5,908 nucleotides of DNA from an uncultured Thiotrichaceae bacterium (GTDB lineage: Bacteria; Pseudomonadota; Gammaproteobacteria; Thiotrichales; Thiotrichaceae). The DNA lies in NCBI GenBank assembly GCA_938038645.1, contig CALHTA010000154.1:1-5908 (forward strand), written 5' to 3'. The notes below the pieces were generated by a model, which was not told where the DNA came from, ran no database searches, and saw nothing but the letters and a program-made list of their open reading frames with translations. A program made the translations under genes and the position numbers. Below are positions 1 through 5,525 of the stretch, piece after piece (position 1 is the first letter of the stretch; each line of letters starts with the position of its first letter).

Positions 1-239
1 TCGTTTTCTTTGGTTTTGCGTTTATTCTCGATCTTGTAACCTCAAGAAAGCCGTTTTGGTTCTGGAAAGCGATGCCGCTAATTTTTTACGGTTTTGGAAT
101 TGAGGTGCTGCAATATTTTAGCCCGGATAGGAGTTTCTCGCTGCTAGACGGACTTGCAAATGCAGTCGGTGTTCTGCTTTATTGGTCACTTAAACAGGTT
201 TTATATCTAATTGAGCGTAGACGTGCTCAATATAGCTGA
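1..239 (+). CDS. VanZ-like family membrane protein, 3' end only
   Basis: This is the C-terminal 78 codons of a gene that begins before the window; the readable frame starts at base 3 and ends with TGA at 237-239. The fragment contains the pattern GIEVLQYFSPDRSFSLLDGL followed by ANAVG (fragment residues 32-56). That matches the VanZ-like hallmark of a membrane helix with I-E-x-x-Q, then P-x-R, a Ser/Asp pair and A-N-x-x-G at the start of the next helix. Two hydrophobic segments are visible at about residues 23-39 and 47-69, followed by a short basic tail (ERRRAQYS). VanZ-like proteins are small membrane proteins. VanZ itself is linked to low-level teicoplanin resistance, but the role of most members is unknown, so no resistance function should be assumed. 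The gene lies on the same strand as the atp operon, 80 nt upstream of it, with its own promoter out of view. Family assignment is fairly sure and function is not. Confidence 0.8.
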   Translation, partial: VFFGFAFILDLVTSRKPFWFWKAMPLIFYGFGIEVLQYFSPDRSFSLLDGLANAVGVLLYWSLKQVLYLIERRRAQYS

Positions 240-268
240 TTCTATCTCCTCTATATACTAATGTATGG

Positions 269-297
269 TTGACCGTCAAAAGGGTTGTGATTATACT
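269..297 (+). promoter_or_regulatory. Predicted sigma-70 promoter of the atp operon
   Basis: A -35 box TTGACC (269-274) and a -10 box TATACT (292-297) are separated by exactly 17 nt, each with one mismatch to consensus. Transcription would be expected to start near 303-306, giving a leader of only about 15 nt to the proposed atpI start at 320. The -35 box lies within a short palindrome, TTGAC-C-GTCAA (269-279). It is the only good promoter I see, and it sits in the only gap upstream of atpI, so it probably drives the whole operon. The start point is inferred. Confidence 0.75.
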
Positions 298-319
298 TCG
301 CCCGTCATTTTGAAGCTGT

Positions 320-703
320 TTGATTCATACTAAATTAGGGCTGGGCAAGTACTTGCAACGATTATTGATAATTCAAGCGACGCTCGTTCTAGTTGCGATT
401 CTAGCAACGATCTATTATTTGGGTGTTGAACATGCAGCCGCGTCCTTGTTTGGCGGGTGTCTTGCGATGGCGAATAGTGTCTTGTTATATCGCAAGCTCG
501 ATTCAGCAAGCAGCATGGCAAAGGACAACCCAAATGCTGGAATGATGACGCTTTATGCGGGCATCATTCAACGATTTATATTTGTGTTAGGAATGTTTGC
601 AGTTGGTATGGGGCTGCTAAAGCTAAATCCTATTGCAGTGGTAGGTACATTCGGTCTGGCACAAATTGCATACATGATATTTGGCGCACGGCAACAGCAC
701 TGA
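320..703 (+). CDS. atpI: ATP synthase protein I (AtpI)
   Basis: This is a small hydrophobic protein of 127 aa encoded first in the operon. AtpI is not part of the finished enzyme; in the family it is linked to assembly of the c-ring or to cation supply, and it is often dispensable. Four membrane helices are visible at about residues 14-33, 38-56, 77-100 and 102-121. The stretch FGGCLAMANSVLLYRK (44-59) matches the conserved glycine-containing second helix and the basic loop after it. The third helix reads YAGIIQRFIF, so the acidic G-E-x-x-K motif common in other AtpI proteins is not recognisable. The start is uncertain. An in-frame TGA at 311-313 leaves TTG at 320 as the first usual start codon, with only a weak GAAG (312-315) before it. 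TTG at 353 is an alternative that removes 11 residues but keeps all four helices. The next gene, atpB, follows after 57 nt. Identity rests on position and topology as much as on sequence. Confidence 0.85.
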   Translation: MIHTKLGLGKYLQRLLIIQATLVLVAILATIYYLGVEHAAASLFGGCLAMANSVLLYRKLDSASSMAKDNPNAGMMTLYAGIIQRFIFVLGMFAVGMGLLKLNPIAVVGTFGLAQIAYMIFGARQQH

Positions 704-747
704 GCTGATTGCGGTGGGCAGAACGTAAAGATTTTTAATTTTAGTAT

Positions 748-763
748 AGGTGGGTAAGTTGTG
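748..763 (+). promoter_or_regulatory. Ribosome binding site and GTG start of atpB
   Basis: The site AGGTGGG (748-754) lies six bases before the GTG at 761. An in-frame TAA at 755-757, only two codons upstream, rules out any earlier start, so GTG is the first possible initiation codon. Confidence 0.75.
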
Positions 764-1618
764 AGCGAAGCGCCAGCAATTTCAAAACCTGTTGAGTATA
801 TACAGCACCATTTGCAAAATGGGAGTATCGGAGGAAAACCAGAGTCGTTGGTTGATTTCGGTGTTTTCTTTTGGGATATCTTCGCGGTGACTGTTGTTCT
901 TGCAGGTATTTTCGCGTTTGTTTCTTATAAGGTTGGTCAGAATCTAGATCCTGACAAACCGACGGGATTGCAAAATATCTTAGAACTGATTGTTGAGTTC
1001 GTAAATCAAACAGTTAAAGATATCTTTCCTGATGCGGATCAGTGGATCGGTCCTTTGGCAATCACCATCTTTATTATGGTTATTCTGATGAATACCATGG
1101 ATATCGTTCCTGTCGATCTTCTTCCCTCTTTGGTTGCAGGTGTCGCCAGTATCTTTGGTGTAGATCCACATCACGTTTATTTCAAAGCGGTTCCAACGAC
1201 TAACCTTGATACGACATTCGCATTAGGCTTGATGGTTTTCCTCTTGATTATCTTTTACAACATTAAGAGCAAAGGCTTTGTTGGCTACATCATGATGTTC
1301 TTAACCCATCCGTTTGCCGCTAAATCACTTCCTTTGAAGATTGTGTTGGCGCCAGCGAATGTTGGTATGACTATTATCGAAGAGCTAGCCAAGCCGATTA
1401 GTATGGGGCTTCGACTCTTTGGAAATATGTTTGCCGGTGAGCTTTTGTTCTTACTGATTGCTCTGCTAGGTGTGGGTTGGGCAATGCCGGGTCAAATAGC
1501 GCTTGGATCGCTCTGGTCAATTTTCCACATTATGGTAATTATCCTTCAGGCTTACATTTTCATGCTGTTGACCGTCATCTTTTTGGGACTGGCAAGTCAG
1601 AAGCTTGAAGATCACTAA
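761..1618 (+). CDS. atpB: F1Fo ATP synthase subunit a
   Basis: This 285-aa integral membrane subunit of Fo forms the two ion half-channels beside the c-ring. The conserved block KPISMGLRLFGNMFAGEL (211-228) contains the essential arginine, Arg218 here (E. coli Arg210), and Glu227 (E. coli Glu219). The last helix has the expected His256 and Gln263 (E. coli His245 and Gln252) in the segment IFHIMVIILQAYIFML. Membrane helices are visible at about 36-56, 96-112, 152-167, 222-242 and 252-278. The motif NTMDIVPVDLLP (111-122) matches the loop after the second helix. The protein is somewhat longer than the E. coli protein (271 aa), with a longer loop at about 123-145 (VAGVASIFGVDPHHVYFKAVPTTN). Translation starts at GTG. 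The single copy per enzyme fits a modest start codon. All residues needed for proton transfer are present, so the gene looks fully functional. Confidence 0.98.
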   Translation: MSEAPAISKPVEYIQHHLQNGSIGGKPESLVDFGVFFWDIFAVTVVLAGIFAFVSYKVGQNLDPDKPTGLQNILELIVEFVNQTVKDIFPDADQWIGPLAITIFIMVILMNTMDIVPVDLLPSLVAGVASIFGVDPHHVYFKAVPTTNLDTTFALGLMVFLLIIFYNIKSKGFVGYIMMFLTHPFAAKSLPLKIVLAPANVGMTIIEELAKPISMGLRLFGNMFAGELLFLLIALLGVGWAMPGQIALGSLWSIFHIMVIILQAYIFMLLTVIFLGLASQKLEDH

Positions 1619-1682
1619 TTGTTTTGTTTGATTGAATTTTTTATTTGAGTTTTTTTATTTTTATTGTTTTTAGGAGTTAACT
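1619..1682 (+). promoter_or_regulatory. T-rich leader and ribosome binding site of atpE
   Basis: The 64-nt gap before atpE has no C between 1615 and 1680, and 38 of the 52 bases at 1619-1670 are T. It is followed by TAGGAG (1671-1676), six bases before the ATG at 1683. In E. coli a U-rich, unstructured region upstream of the atpE ribosome site is a known translational enhancer that raises c-subunit synthesis. The same role here is inferred from position and composition. There is no G+C-rich stem before the T tracts, so it does not look like a terminator. Confidence 0.7.
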
Positions 1683-1967
1683 ATGGATGCTTCAGTAGTA
1701 TCTGAAATCGTATCATCAACTGCATTAGTTGTAGGTATCGTTCTAGCGGCAGCGGCTTTTGGTTCTGCACTAGGTTGGGGTTTAATCTGTTCTAAGTTCA
1801 TCGAAGGTATTGCTCGTCAGCCTGAGATGCGTGCTCAGTTGACTGGTCAAATGCTATTCACCGGTGGTTTGATGGAAGCATTCCCGATGATCGTATTGGG
1901 TATTTCAATGTGGTTCATCTTCGCTAACCCGTTCTTGGATGCAGCTAAGACAGCGATTGCTGGCTAA
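1683..1967 (+). CDS. atpE: F1Fo ATP synthase subunit c (rotor ring)
   Basis: This 94-aa hairpin of two membrane helices (about 12-40 and 53-84) oligomerises into the rotor ring. The polar loop ARQPE (44-48) that contacts the F1 shaft is intact. The ion-carrying carboxylate is Glu65 in GGLMEAFPM, where E. coli has Asp61, and Pro68 matches E. coli Pro64. Aligned by the ARQP loop to the sodium-driven Ilyobacter tartaricus ring, the sodium ligands Gln32 and Ser66 are replaced by Trp32 and Ala66, so proton coupling is expected. Helix 1 is odd: the glycine-rich face seen in most relatives (GIGILGGK in E. coli) reads GWGLICSK here, with Trp32, Cys36 and Ser37. The protein is longer than the E. coli one (79 aa), with about a ten-residue N-terminal extension and a C-terminal tail DAAKTAIAG. 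Codons look strongly biased (GGT, CGT, GTA), as for a highly expressed gene. Confidence 0.96.
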   Translation: MDASVVSEIVSSTALVVGIVLAAAAFGSALGWGLICSKFIEGIARQPEMRAQLTGQMLFTGGLMEAFPMIVLGISMWFIFANPFLDAAKTAIAG

Positions 1968-2006
1968 TTATTCTTGAGTGTTAGAGAAGTTTAAAACTTA
2001 ACATTC

Positions 2007-2019
2007 GGAGAGAGTAATT
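2007..2019 (+). promoter_or_regulatory. Ribosome binding site of atpF
   Basis: GGAGAGAG (2007-2014) precedes the ATG at 2020. It follows a short A+T-only arm pair, AAGTTT (1987-1992) and AAACTT (1994-1999), which is unlikely to hide it. The site is open and supports the chosen start. Confidence 0.65.
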
Positions 2020-2490
2020 ATGAATGTCACAGCTACCCTGTTTGGACAGTTAATCGTATTTACTGTCCTAATCTGGTTCATTAAACAGTACTTGTGGGAG
2101 CCTATCATCAACACGTTGGAAGATCGTAAGACACGTGTTGCAGAGGGGCTGGCAGCTGCTGAAGAAGGTCATAAGTTCGAAGAGCAAGCACAGAAGCAGG
2201 TTGAGGAAGAGCTGGGTTCAGCTAAAGCTCAATCAGCTGACCTGATCGCTCAAGCTCAGAAGCGTGCATCTGAAATCGTTGAAAAGGCGAAGGCAGATGC
2301 AGTCGACGAAGCGAATCGTATTAAAACAGCTGCTGAAGCTGAAATTGCGATGGAGCGTAGTCGTGCCTCTGAAGAACTTCGTTCTCAAGTGTCTACATTA
2401 GCGATAAGCGGTGCTGAAAAAATCCTAGGTAAGGAAATTGACAGTAGTGCTCACGCTAAGGCGCTAGAAGAACTGGCTGCAAAAATTTAG
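2020..2490 (+). CDS. atpF: F1Fo ATP synthase subunit b (peripheral stalk)
   Basis: The 156-aa protein has the same length as E. coli b. Two copies normally form the peripheral stalk that holds the F1 head still against rotation. One membrane helix is visible at about residues 5-22, ending at IKQYLWEPI, which matches the E. coli KYVWPPL segment. Arg36 is at the conserved position. From about 30 to 125 the chain is charged and rich in Ala, Glu and Lys with no prolines, as expected for the long right-handed coiled coil. The segment LAISGAEKILGKEID (127-141) matches the C-terminal region that binds subunit delta (E. coli LAVAGAEKII). It lies between c and delta, the standard place in this operon type. 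There is only one b-type gene, so a b homodimer is expected, rather than the b/b' pair of some alphaproteobacteria and cyanobacteria. Confidence 0.97.
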   Translation: MNVTATLFGQLIVFTVLIWFIKQYLWEPIINTLEDRKTRVAEGLAAAEEGHKFEEQAQKQVEEELGSAKAQSADLIAQAQKRASEIVEKAKADAVDEANRIKTAAEAEIAMERSRASEELRSQVSTLAISGAEKILGKEIDSSAHAKALEELAAKI

Positions 2491-2501
2491 GTGGTGCCAC
2501 G
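2489..2501 (+). promoter_or_regulatory. Ribosome binding site of atpH within a small inverted repeat
   Basis: The Shine-Dalgarno AGGTGG (2489-2494) overlaps the atpF stop codon TAG (2488-2490) and sits seven bases before the ATG at 2502. Its GTGG (2491-2494) is complementary to CCAC (2497-2500), with only two bases between, so any hairpin would be marginal. The overlap of stop and ribosome site suggests that translation of delta is coupled to that of b. Confidence 0.5.
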
Positions 2502-3035
2502 ATGTCTGAATTGACAACTGCTGCACGCCCTTATGCTAAAGCTGTATTCGAACTAGCAGAAAGCTCAGGTTCTCTTGACACTTGGTCAGAGCAGCTGGGC
2601 GCGATGGCTTCGATTGTATCGGCGGAAGGTTCAGCTGAATTGCTGAACAGCCCTAAGATCAACGCGGAGCAAAAAGTTAATACCTTTGTAGAGCTGGCAA
2701 GTGGCAGCTTAAATGATCAAAGCGTTAATTTGCTTAAATCGCTCGGTGAGAATAACCGATTTGCACTATTACCTGACATGGCTTCACTGTTTGAAACAAT
2801 GAAGTCTGAATCTCAAGGTGAAGTAGAAGGCGAGATAGTCGCTGCTGCTGCCATGAGTGAAGCTCAGGAAAGTGCAATCGTCGCAGCGTTAGAAAAGCGT
2901 ATGGGTCGTAAAGTAAAACTCGTTACTAAGATCGACGAAGCCTTGTTGGGCGGTGCGGTCATTCGTATCGGCGACTTAGTAATTGATGGATCGCTACATG
3001 GACGTTTTCAGAAAATGAAAGCGGCTATGAGCTGA
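2502..3035 (+). CDS. atpH: F1Fo ATP synthase subunit delta
   Basis: The 177-aa soluble subunit sits on top of the alpha3-beta3 head and joins it to the b dimer; it corresponds to mitochondrial OSCP. The N-terminal motif TAARPYAKAVFELA (6-19) is typical of the family and leads into a helical domain to about residue 105. The C-terminal region has the conserved block IDEALLGGAVIRIGDLVIDGS (split here as IDEALLGG, 144-151, and AVIRIGDLVIDGS, 152-164), which corresponds to the family signature. The length is within one residue of E. coli delta. The start is supported by the ribosome site overlapping the end of atpF, and the gap to atpA is only 16 nt. One copy is present per enzyme. Nothing is truncated or unusual. 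Confidence 0.97.
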   Translation: MSELTTAARPYAKAVFELAESSGSLDTWSEQLGAMASIVSAEGSAELLNSPKINAEQKVNTFVELASGSLNDQSVNLLKSLGENNRFALLPDMASLFETMKSESQGEVEGEIVAAAAMSEAQESAIVAALEKRMGRKVKLVTKIDEALLGGAVIRIGDLVIDGSLHGRFQKMKAAMS

Positions 3036-3038
3036 TAT

Positions 3039-3051
3039 AGAGGAATAACTA
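3039..3051 (+). promoter_or_regulatory. Ribosome binding site of atpA
   Basis: AGAGGA (3039-3044) lies seven bases before the ATG at 3052, in an A-rich context with no complementary arm nearby. It is a strong, open site, in keeping with the three alpha copies per enzyme. Confidence 0.7.
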
Positions 3052-4593
3052 ATGCAACTTAACCCAACTGAAATCAGTGATCTGATCAAGAAGCGTATCT
3101 CAAGCTTCGAAGCAGATTCTGAAGCACGTACAGAGGGTACCATCGTCTCAGTAATGGACGGTATCGTTCGCATCCATGGCCTTGGCGATGTGATGTCTGG
3201 TGAGATGATTGAATTCTCAAATGGCATTTTCGGTTTGGCGCTTAACTTAGAGCGTGATTCTGTTGGTGCGGTAGTCTTGGGTGACTACAAAACGATTAAA
3301 GAAGGTGATACGGCTAAATGTACCGGTCGTATTTTGGAAGTGCCCATCGGGCCTGAGCTAATGGGTCGCGTTGTTGACTCTCTAGGTCAGCCAATCGATG
3401 GTAAGGGGTCTATTGATACGACTGAATTCGGTCCTATCGAGCGTGTGGCACCTGGTGTTATCGACCGTCAGTCGGTTGATCAGCCAATGGAAACTGGAAT
3501 CAAAGCACTTGATGCGATGGTACCGGTTGGTCGAGGTCAGCGTGAGTTGATCATCGGTGACCGCCAAACAGGTAAGACAGCAATCGCTATCGATGCCATC
3601 ATCAATCAAAAAGGTAAAGACGTTAAGTGTATTTACGTTGCGATTGGTCAGAAGGCTTCTTCTGTAGCGGGTATCGTACGTAAGTTAGAAGAATATGGCG
3701 CAATGGATTACACCATCGTTGTTGCTGCTAACGCTTCTGACCCGGCATCTATGCAGTACCTAGCGCCTTATGCTGGTTGTGCAATGGGTGAGTACTTCCG
3801 TGATCGCGGTGAAGATGCTCTGATCATTTATGATGATTTGACTAAGCAAGCTTGGGCATATCGTCAGGTATCATTATTGCTACGTCGTCCACCAGGTCGT
3901 GAAGCTTATCCTGGAGATGTTTTCTATCTACATTCTCGTCTTCTTGAGCGTTCTGCTCGAGTAAGCGCAAAGTATGTTGAGCGAATGACTGACGGTAAAG
4001 TGGTTGGTAAGACAGGTTCTTTGACTGCTTATCCCATTATCGAGACGCAAGAAGGTGACGTATCTGCATTCGTTGCGACTAACGTAATCTCGATTACAGA
4101 TGGTCAAATCTTCCTAGACACAGACTTATTCAACGCGGGTAATCGTCCGGCGATTGACGCTGGTTTGTCAGTATCTCGTGTTGGTGGATCTGCACAGACT
4201 AAGCTGGTTAAAAAGCTTGGTGGAGGTGTACGTCTTGACTTAGCTCAATATCGTGAGCTAGCGGCTTTCTCACAGTTTGCTTCTGATCTTGATGAAGGTA
4301 CTCGTAAGCAGCTAGAGCGCGGACAACGTGTAACAGCGCTAATGAGTCAGCCTCAGTATTCTCCTTTGACAACTGCTGAGCTTGGTTTGGTGCTATTTGC
4401 GGCCAACGAAGGTTATCTTGATGACATTGATGTCGACAAGATTGGTGATTTCGAAGCAGCGATGCGTGATTACGCAAACTCTGAAAAATCAGACTTCATG
4501 AGCTCTTTGAATGACTCTGGTGGATACAACGATGAAATTGTATCTGAGATGCGCGGCTTGATTGAAGATTTCAAATCCAAAAGTACTTGGTAA
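3052..4593 (+). CDS. atpA: F1Fo ATP synthase subunit alpha
   Basis: The 513-aa subunit binds nucleotide at non-catalytic sites and supplies residues to the catalytic sites on beta. An N-terminal beta-barrel domain (about 25-95) is followed by the P-loop domain. The Walker A motif is GDRQTGKT (169-176, Lys175) and Walker B is ALIIYDD (256-262, Asp261). The arginine finger Arg376 lies in SVSRVGG, just after the family signature [10 protein letters not shown] (366-375). All these numbers coincide with E. coli. A helical C-terminal domain runs from about 385 and contains the typical [14 protein letters not shown]. The N-terminal [16 protein letters not shown] is the expected membrane-proximal helix that binds delta, and it confirms the start. 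The gene is preceded by atpH and followed by atpG. All catalytic and structural motifs are present. Confidence 0.99.
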   Translation: MQLNPTEISDLIKKRISSFEADSEARTEGTIVSVMDGIVRIHGLGDVMSGEMIEFSNGIFGLALNLERDSVGAVVLGDYKTIKEGDTAKCTGRILEVPIGPELMGRVVDSLGQPIDGKGSIDTTEFGPIERVAPGVIDRQSVDQPMETGIKALDAMVPVGRGQRELIIGDRQTGKTAIAIDAIINQKGKDVKCIYVAIGQKASSVAGIVRKLEEYGAMDYTIVVAANASDPASMQYLAPYAGCAMGEYFRDRGEDALIIYDDLTKQAWAYRQVSLLLRRPPGREAYPGDVFYLHSRLLERSARVSAKYVERMTDGKVVGKTGSLTAYPIIETQEGDVSAFVATNVISITDGQIFLDTDLFNAGNRPAIDAGLSVSRVGGSAQTKLVKKLGGGVRLDLAQYRELAAFSQFASDLDEGTRKQLERGQRVTALMSQPQYSPLTTAELGLVLFAANEGYLDDIDVDKIGDFEAAMRDYANSEKSDFMSSLNDSGGYNDEIVSEMRGLIEDFKSKSTW

Positions 4594-4594
4594 C

Positions 4595-4609
4595 GGGAGG
4601 TAAAGTCCC
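4595..4609 (+). promoter_or_regulatory. Ribosome binding site of atpG in a potential hairpin
   Basis: A strong Shine-Dalgarno GGGAGG (4595-4600) precedes the ATG at 4610. Its GGGA (4595-4598) is fully complementary to TCCC (4606-4609), directly before the start codon, with a seven-base loop GGTAAAG. Such a stem would partly hide the ribosome site and could lower gamma synthesis below that of alpha. The complementarity is seen; the effect is inferred. Confidence 0.5.
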
Positions 4610-5473
4610 ATGGCAGGTCTAAAGGAAATACGCTCACAGATTGGTAGTATTCAAAACACTAGCAAGATAACCAAGGCAATGGAAATGGTTGCCGCTTCTA
4701 AGATGCGTCGTGCAAAAGAACGGATGGAAGAATCTCGTCCTTATGCCGATAAGATGCGTCAAGTGGTTGGTCATCTAGCAAATGGTCACCTCGAATACAA
4801 ACACCCTTACACCGTACAGCGTGAGGATGTTAAACGAGTTGGCTACATCATTATCTCTACAGACCGTGGTCTTTGTGGTGGTTTAAACACGAATTTGTTT
4901 AAAGCAGCTTTTCAAAGTATGGCGGATTGGAAAGAGCAGGGAGCTGAGGTTGAAATCGCAGTTCTTGGTGGAAAAGCTTTATCAACATTTCGTCGTTACG
5001 GCGTTGTAGCAGAAAGAACCCAAATTGGGGACAAGCCTGAAGTAGCTGATTTGATCGGTACTATCAAGGTGATGCTAGACGCTTATGATGAAGGAAAGAT
5101 TGATCGCTTGTTCCTAGTAGAGAATAAGTTCATTAACAGCATGACGCAGACACCTGAGGTAAATCAGTTATTACCGATTGTGGCAGCTGAGCAAGAGAAA
5201 GATGTGGCTTCACATTGGGATTACTTGTACGAGCCTGAGTCAGAAACTGTTATTGATCGTTTGATGGTTCGCTACATTGAGTCATTGGTGTATCAGGGTG
5301 TTGTTGAGAATATCGCCTGCGAAATGTCAGCCCGTATGATTGCAATGAAAAGTGCATCAGATAATGCAGCAAATATTATCGATGACCTTAAATTGGCATA
5401 CAACAAGGCCCGACAGGCTTCGATTACTCAGGAAATTTCTGAAATCGTTTCAGGTGCAGCAGCGGTTGAATAA
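4610..5473 (+). CDS. atpG: F1Fo ATP synthase subunit gamma (central shaft)
   Basis: The 287-aa central stalk subunit rotates inside alpha3-beta3 and is fixed below to the c-ring. The N-terminal helix [21 protein letters not shown] (split as [10 protein letters not shown], 4-13, and [11 protein letters not shown], 14-24) and the following [10 protein letters not shown] (26-35) are the hallmark of the coiled-coil shaft. The Rossmann-like middle domain includes [11 protein letters not shown] (83-93). The C-terminal helix ends with [17 protein letters not shown] (271-287), matching the gamma signature I-T-x-E-x-x-E-x-x-x-G-A. The length is identical to E. coli gamma. No insertion of the chloroplast or cyanobacterial redox-loop type is seen. 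The gene begins 16 nt after atpA and ends 52 nt before atpD. One copy is present per enzyme. Confidence 0.98.
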   Translation: MAGLKEIRSQIGSIQNTSKITKAMEMVAASKMRRAKERMEESRPYADKMRQVVGHLANGHLEYKHPYTVQREDVKRVGYIIISTDRGLCGGLNTNLFKAAFQSMADWKEQGAEVEIAVLGGKALSTFRRYGVVAERTQIGDKPEVADLIGTIKVMLDAYDEGKIDRLFLVENKFINSMTQTPEVNQLLPIVAAEQEKDVASHWDYLYEPESETVIDRLMVRYIESLVYQGVVENIACEMSARMIAMKSASDNAANIIDDLKLAYNKARQASITQEISEIVSGAAAVE

Positions 5474-5511
5474 CCACTGATGACTGGTTGAGCAAAGTTT
5501 AATATTTTTAT

Positions 5512-5525
5512 AGAGGTACTATCAA
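5512..5525 (+). promoter_or_regulatory. Ribosome binding site of atpD
   Basis: AGAGGT (5512-5517) lies eight bases before the ATG at 5526 in an A+T-rich, unpaired context. It supports this start and suggests efficient translation of beta, which is present in three copies. Confidence 0.7.

Noticed and set aside
1..239. Antibiotic resistance gene suggested by the VanZ name
   Set aside because: VanZ-like proteins are widespread in bacteria without glycopeptide resistance clusters, and no other van genes are visible. Only membership of the membrane family is supported.
269..279. TTGACCGTCAA palindrome over the -35 box as an operator
   Set aside because: The arms are only five bases, the palindrome is not repeated nearby, and half of it is the -35 consensus itself. 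Regulation cannot be claimed from this alone.
709..747. Possible internal promoter before atpB (TTGCGG and TTTAAT)
   Set aside because: The boxes are poor and 19 nt apart; the alternative TAGTAT box is 27 nt away. Transcription from the strong promoter before atpI is sufficient.
1619..1670. T tracts before atpE as an intrinsic terminator
   Set aside because: No G+C-rich stem precedes the T runs, and the region lies in the middle of an essential co-transcribed operon. A T-rich translation leader explains it better.
1683..1967. Sodium-driven ATP synthase suggested by Glu65 in the c subunit
   Set aside because: Glu alone is also common in proton-coupled rings. The ligands equivalent to Gln32 and Ser66 of the sodium type are Trp and Ala here, which argues against sodium binding.
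1987..1999. AAGTTT-A-AAACTT palindrome between atpE and atpF
   Set aside because: The arms are almost entirely A+T with a one-base centre, so a stable hairpin is unlikely, and no known operator matches. Chance is adequate in A+T-rich DNA.
4208..4477. Minus-strand open frame of 89 codons inside atpA
   Set aside because: It lies wholly within the alpha coding region, its translation is rich in His, Gln and Arg with no family pattern, and no ribosome site is apparent. The other minus-strand frames at 330-533, 980-1174, 2994-3227 and 3382-3609 are rejected for the same reasons.
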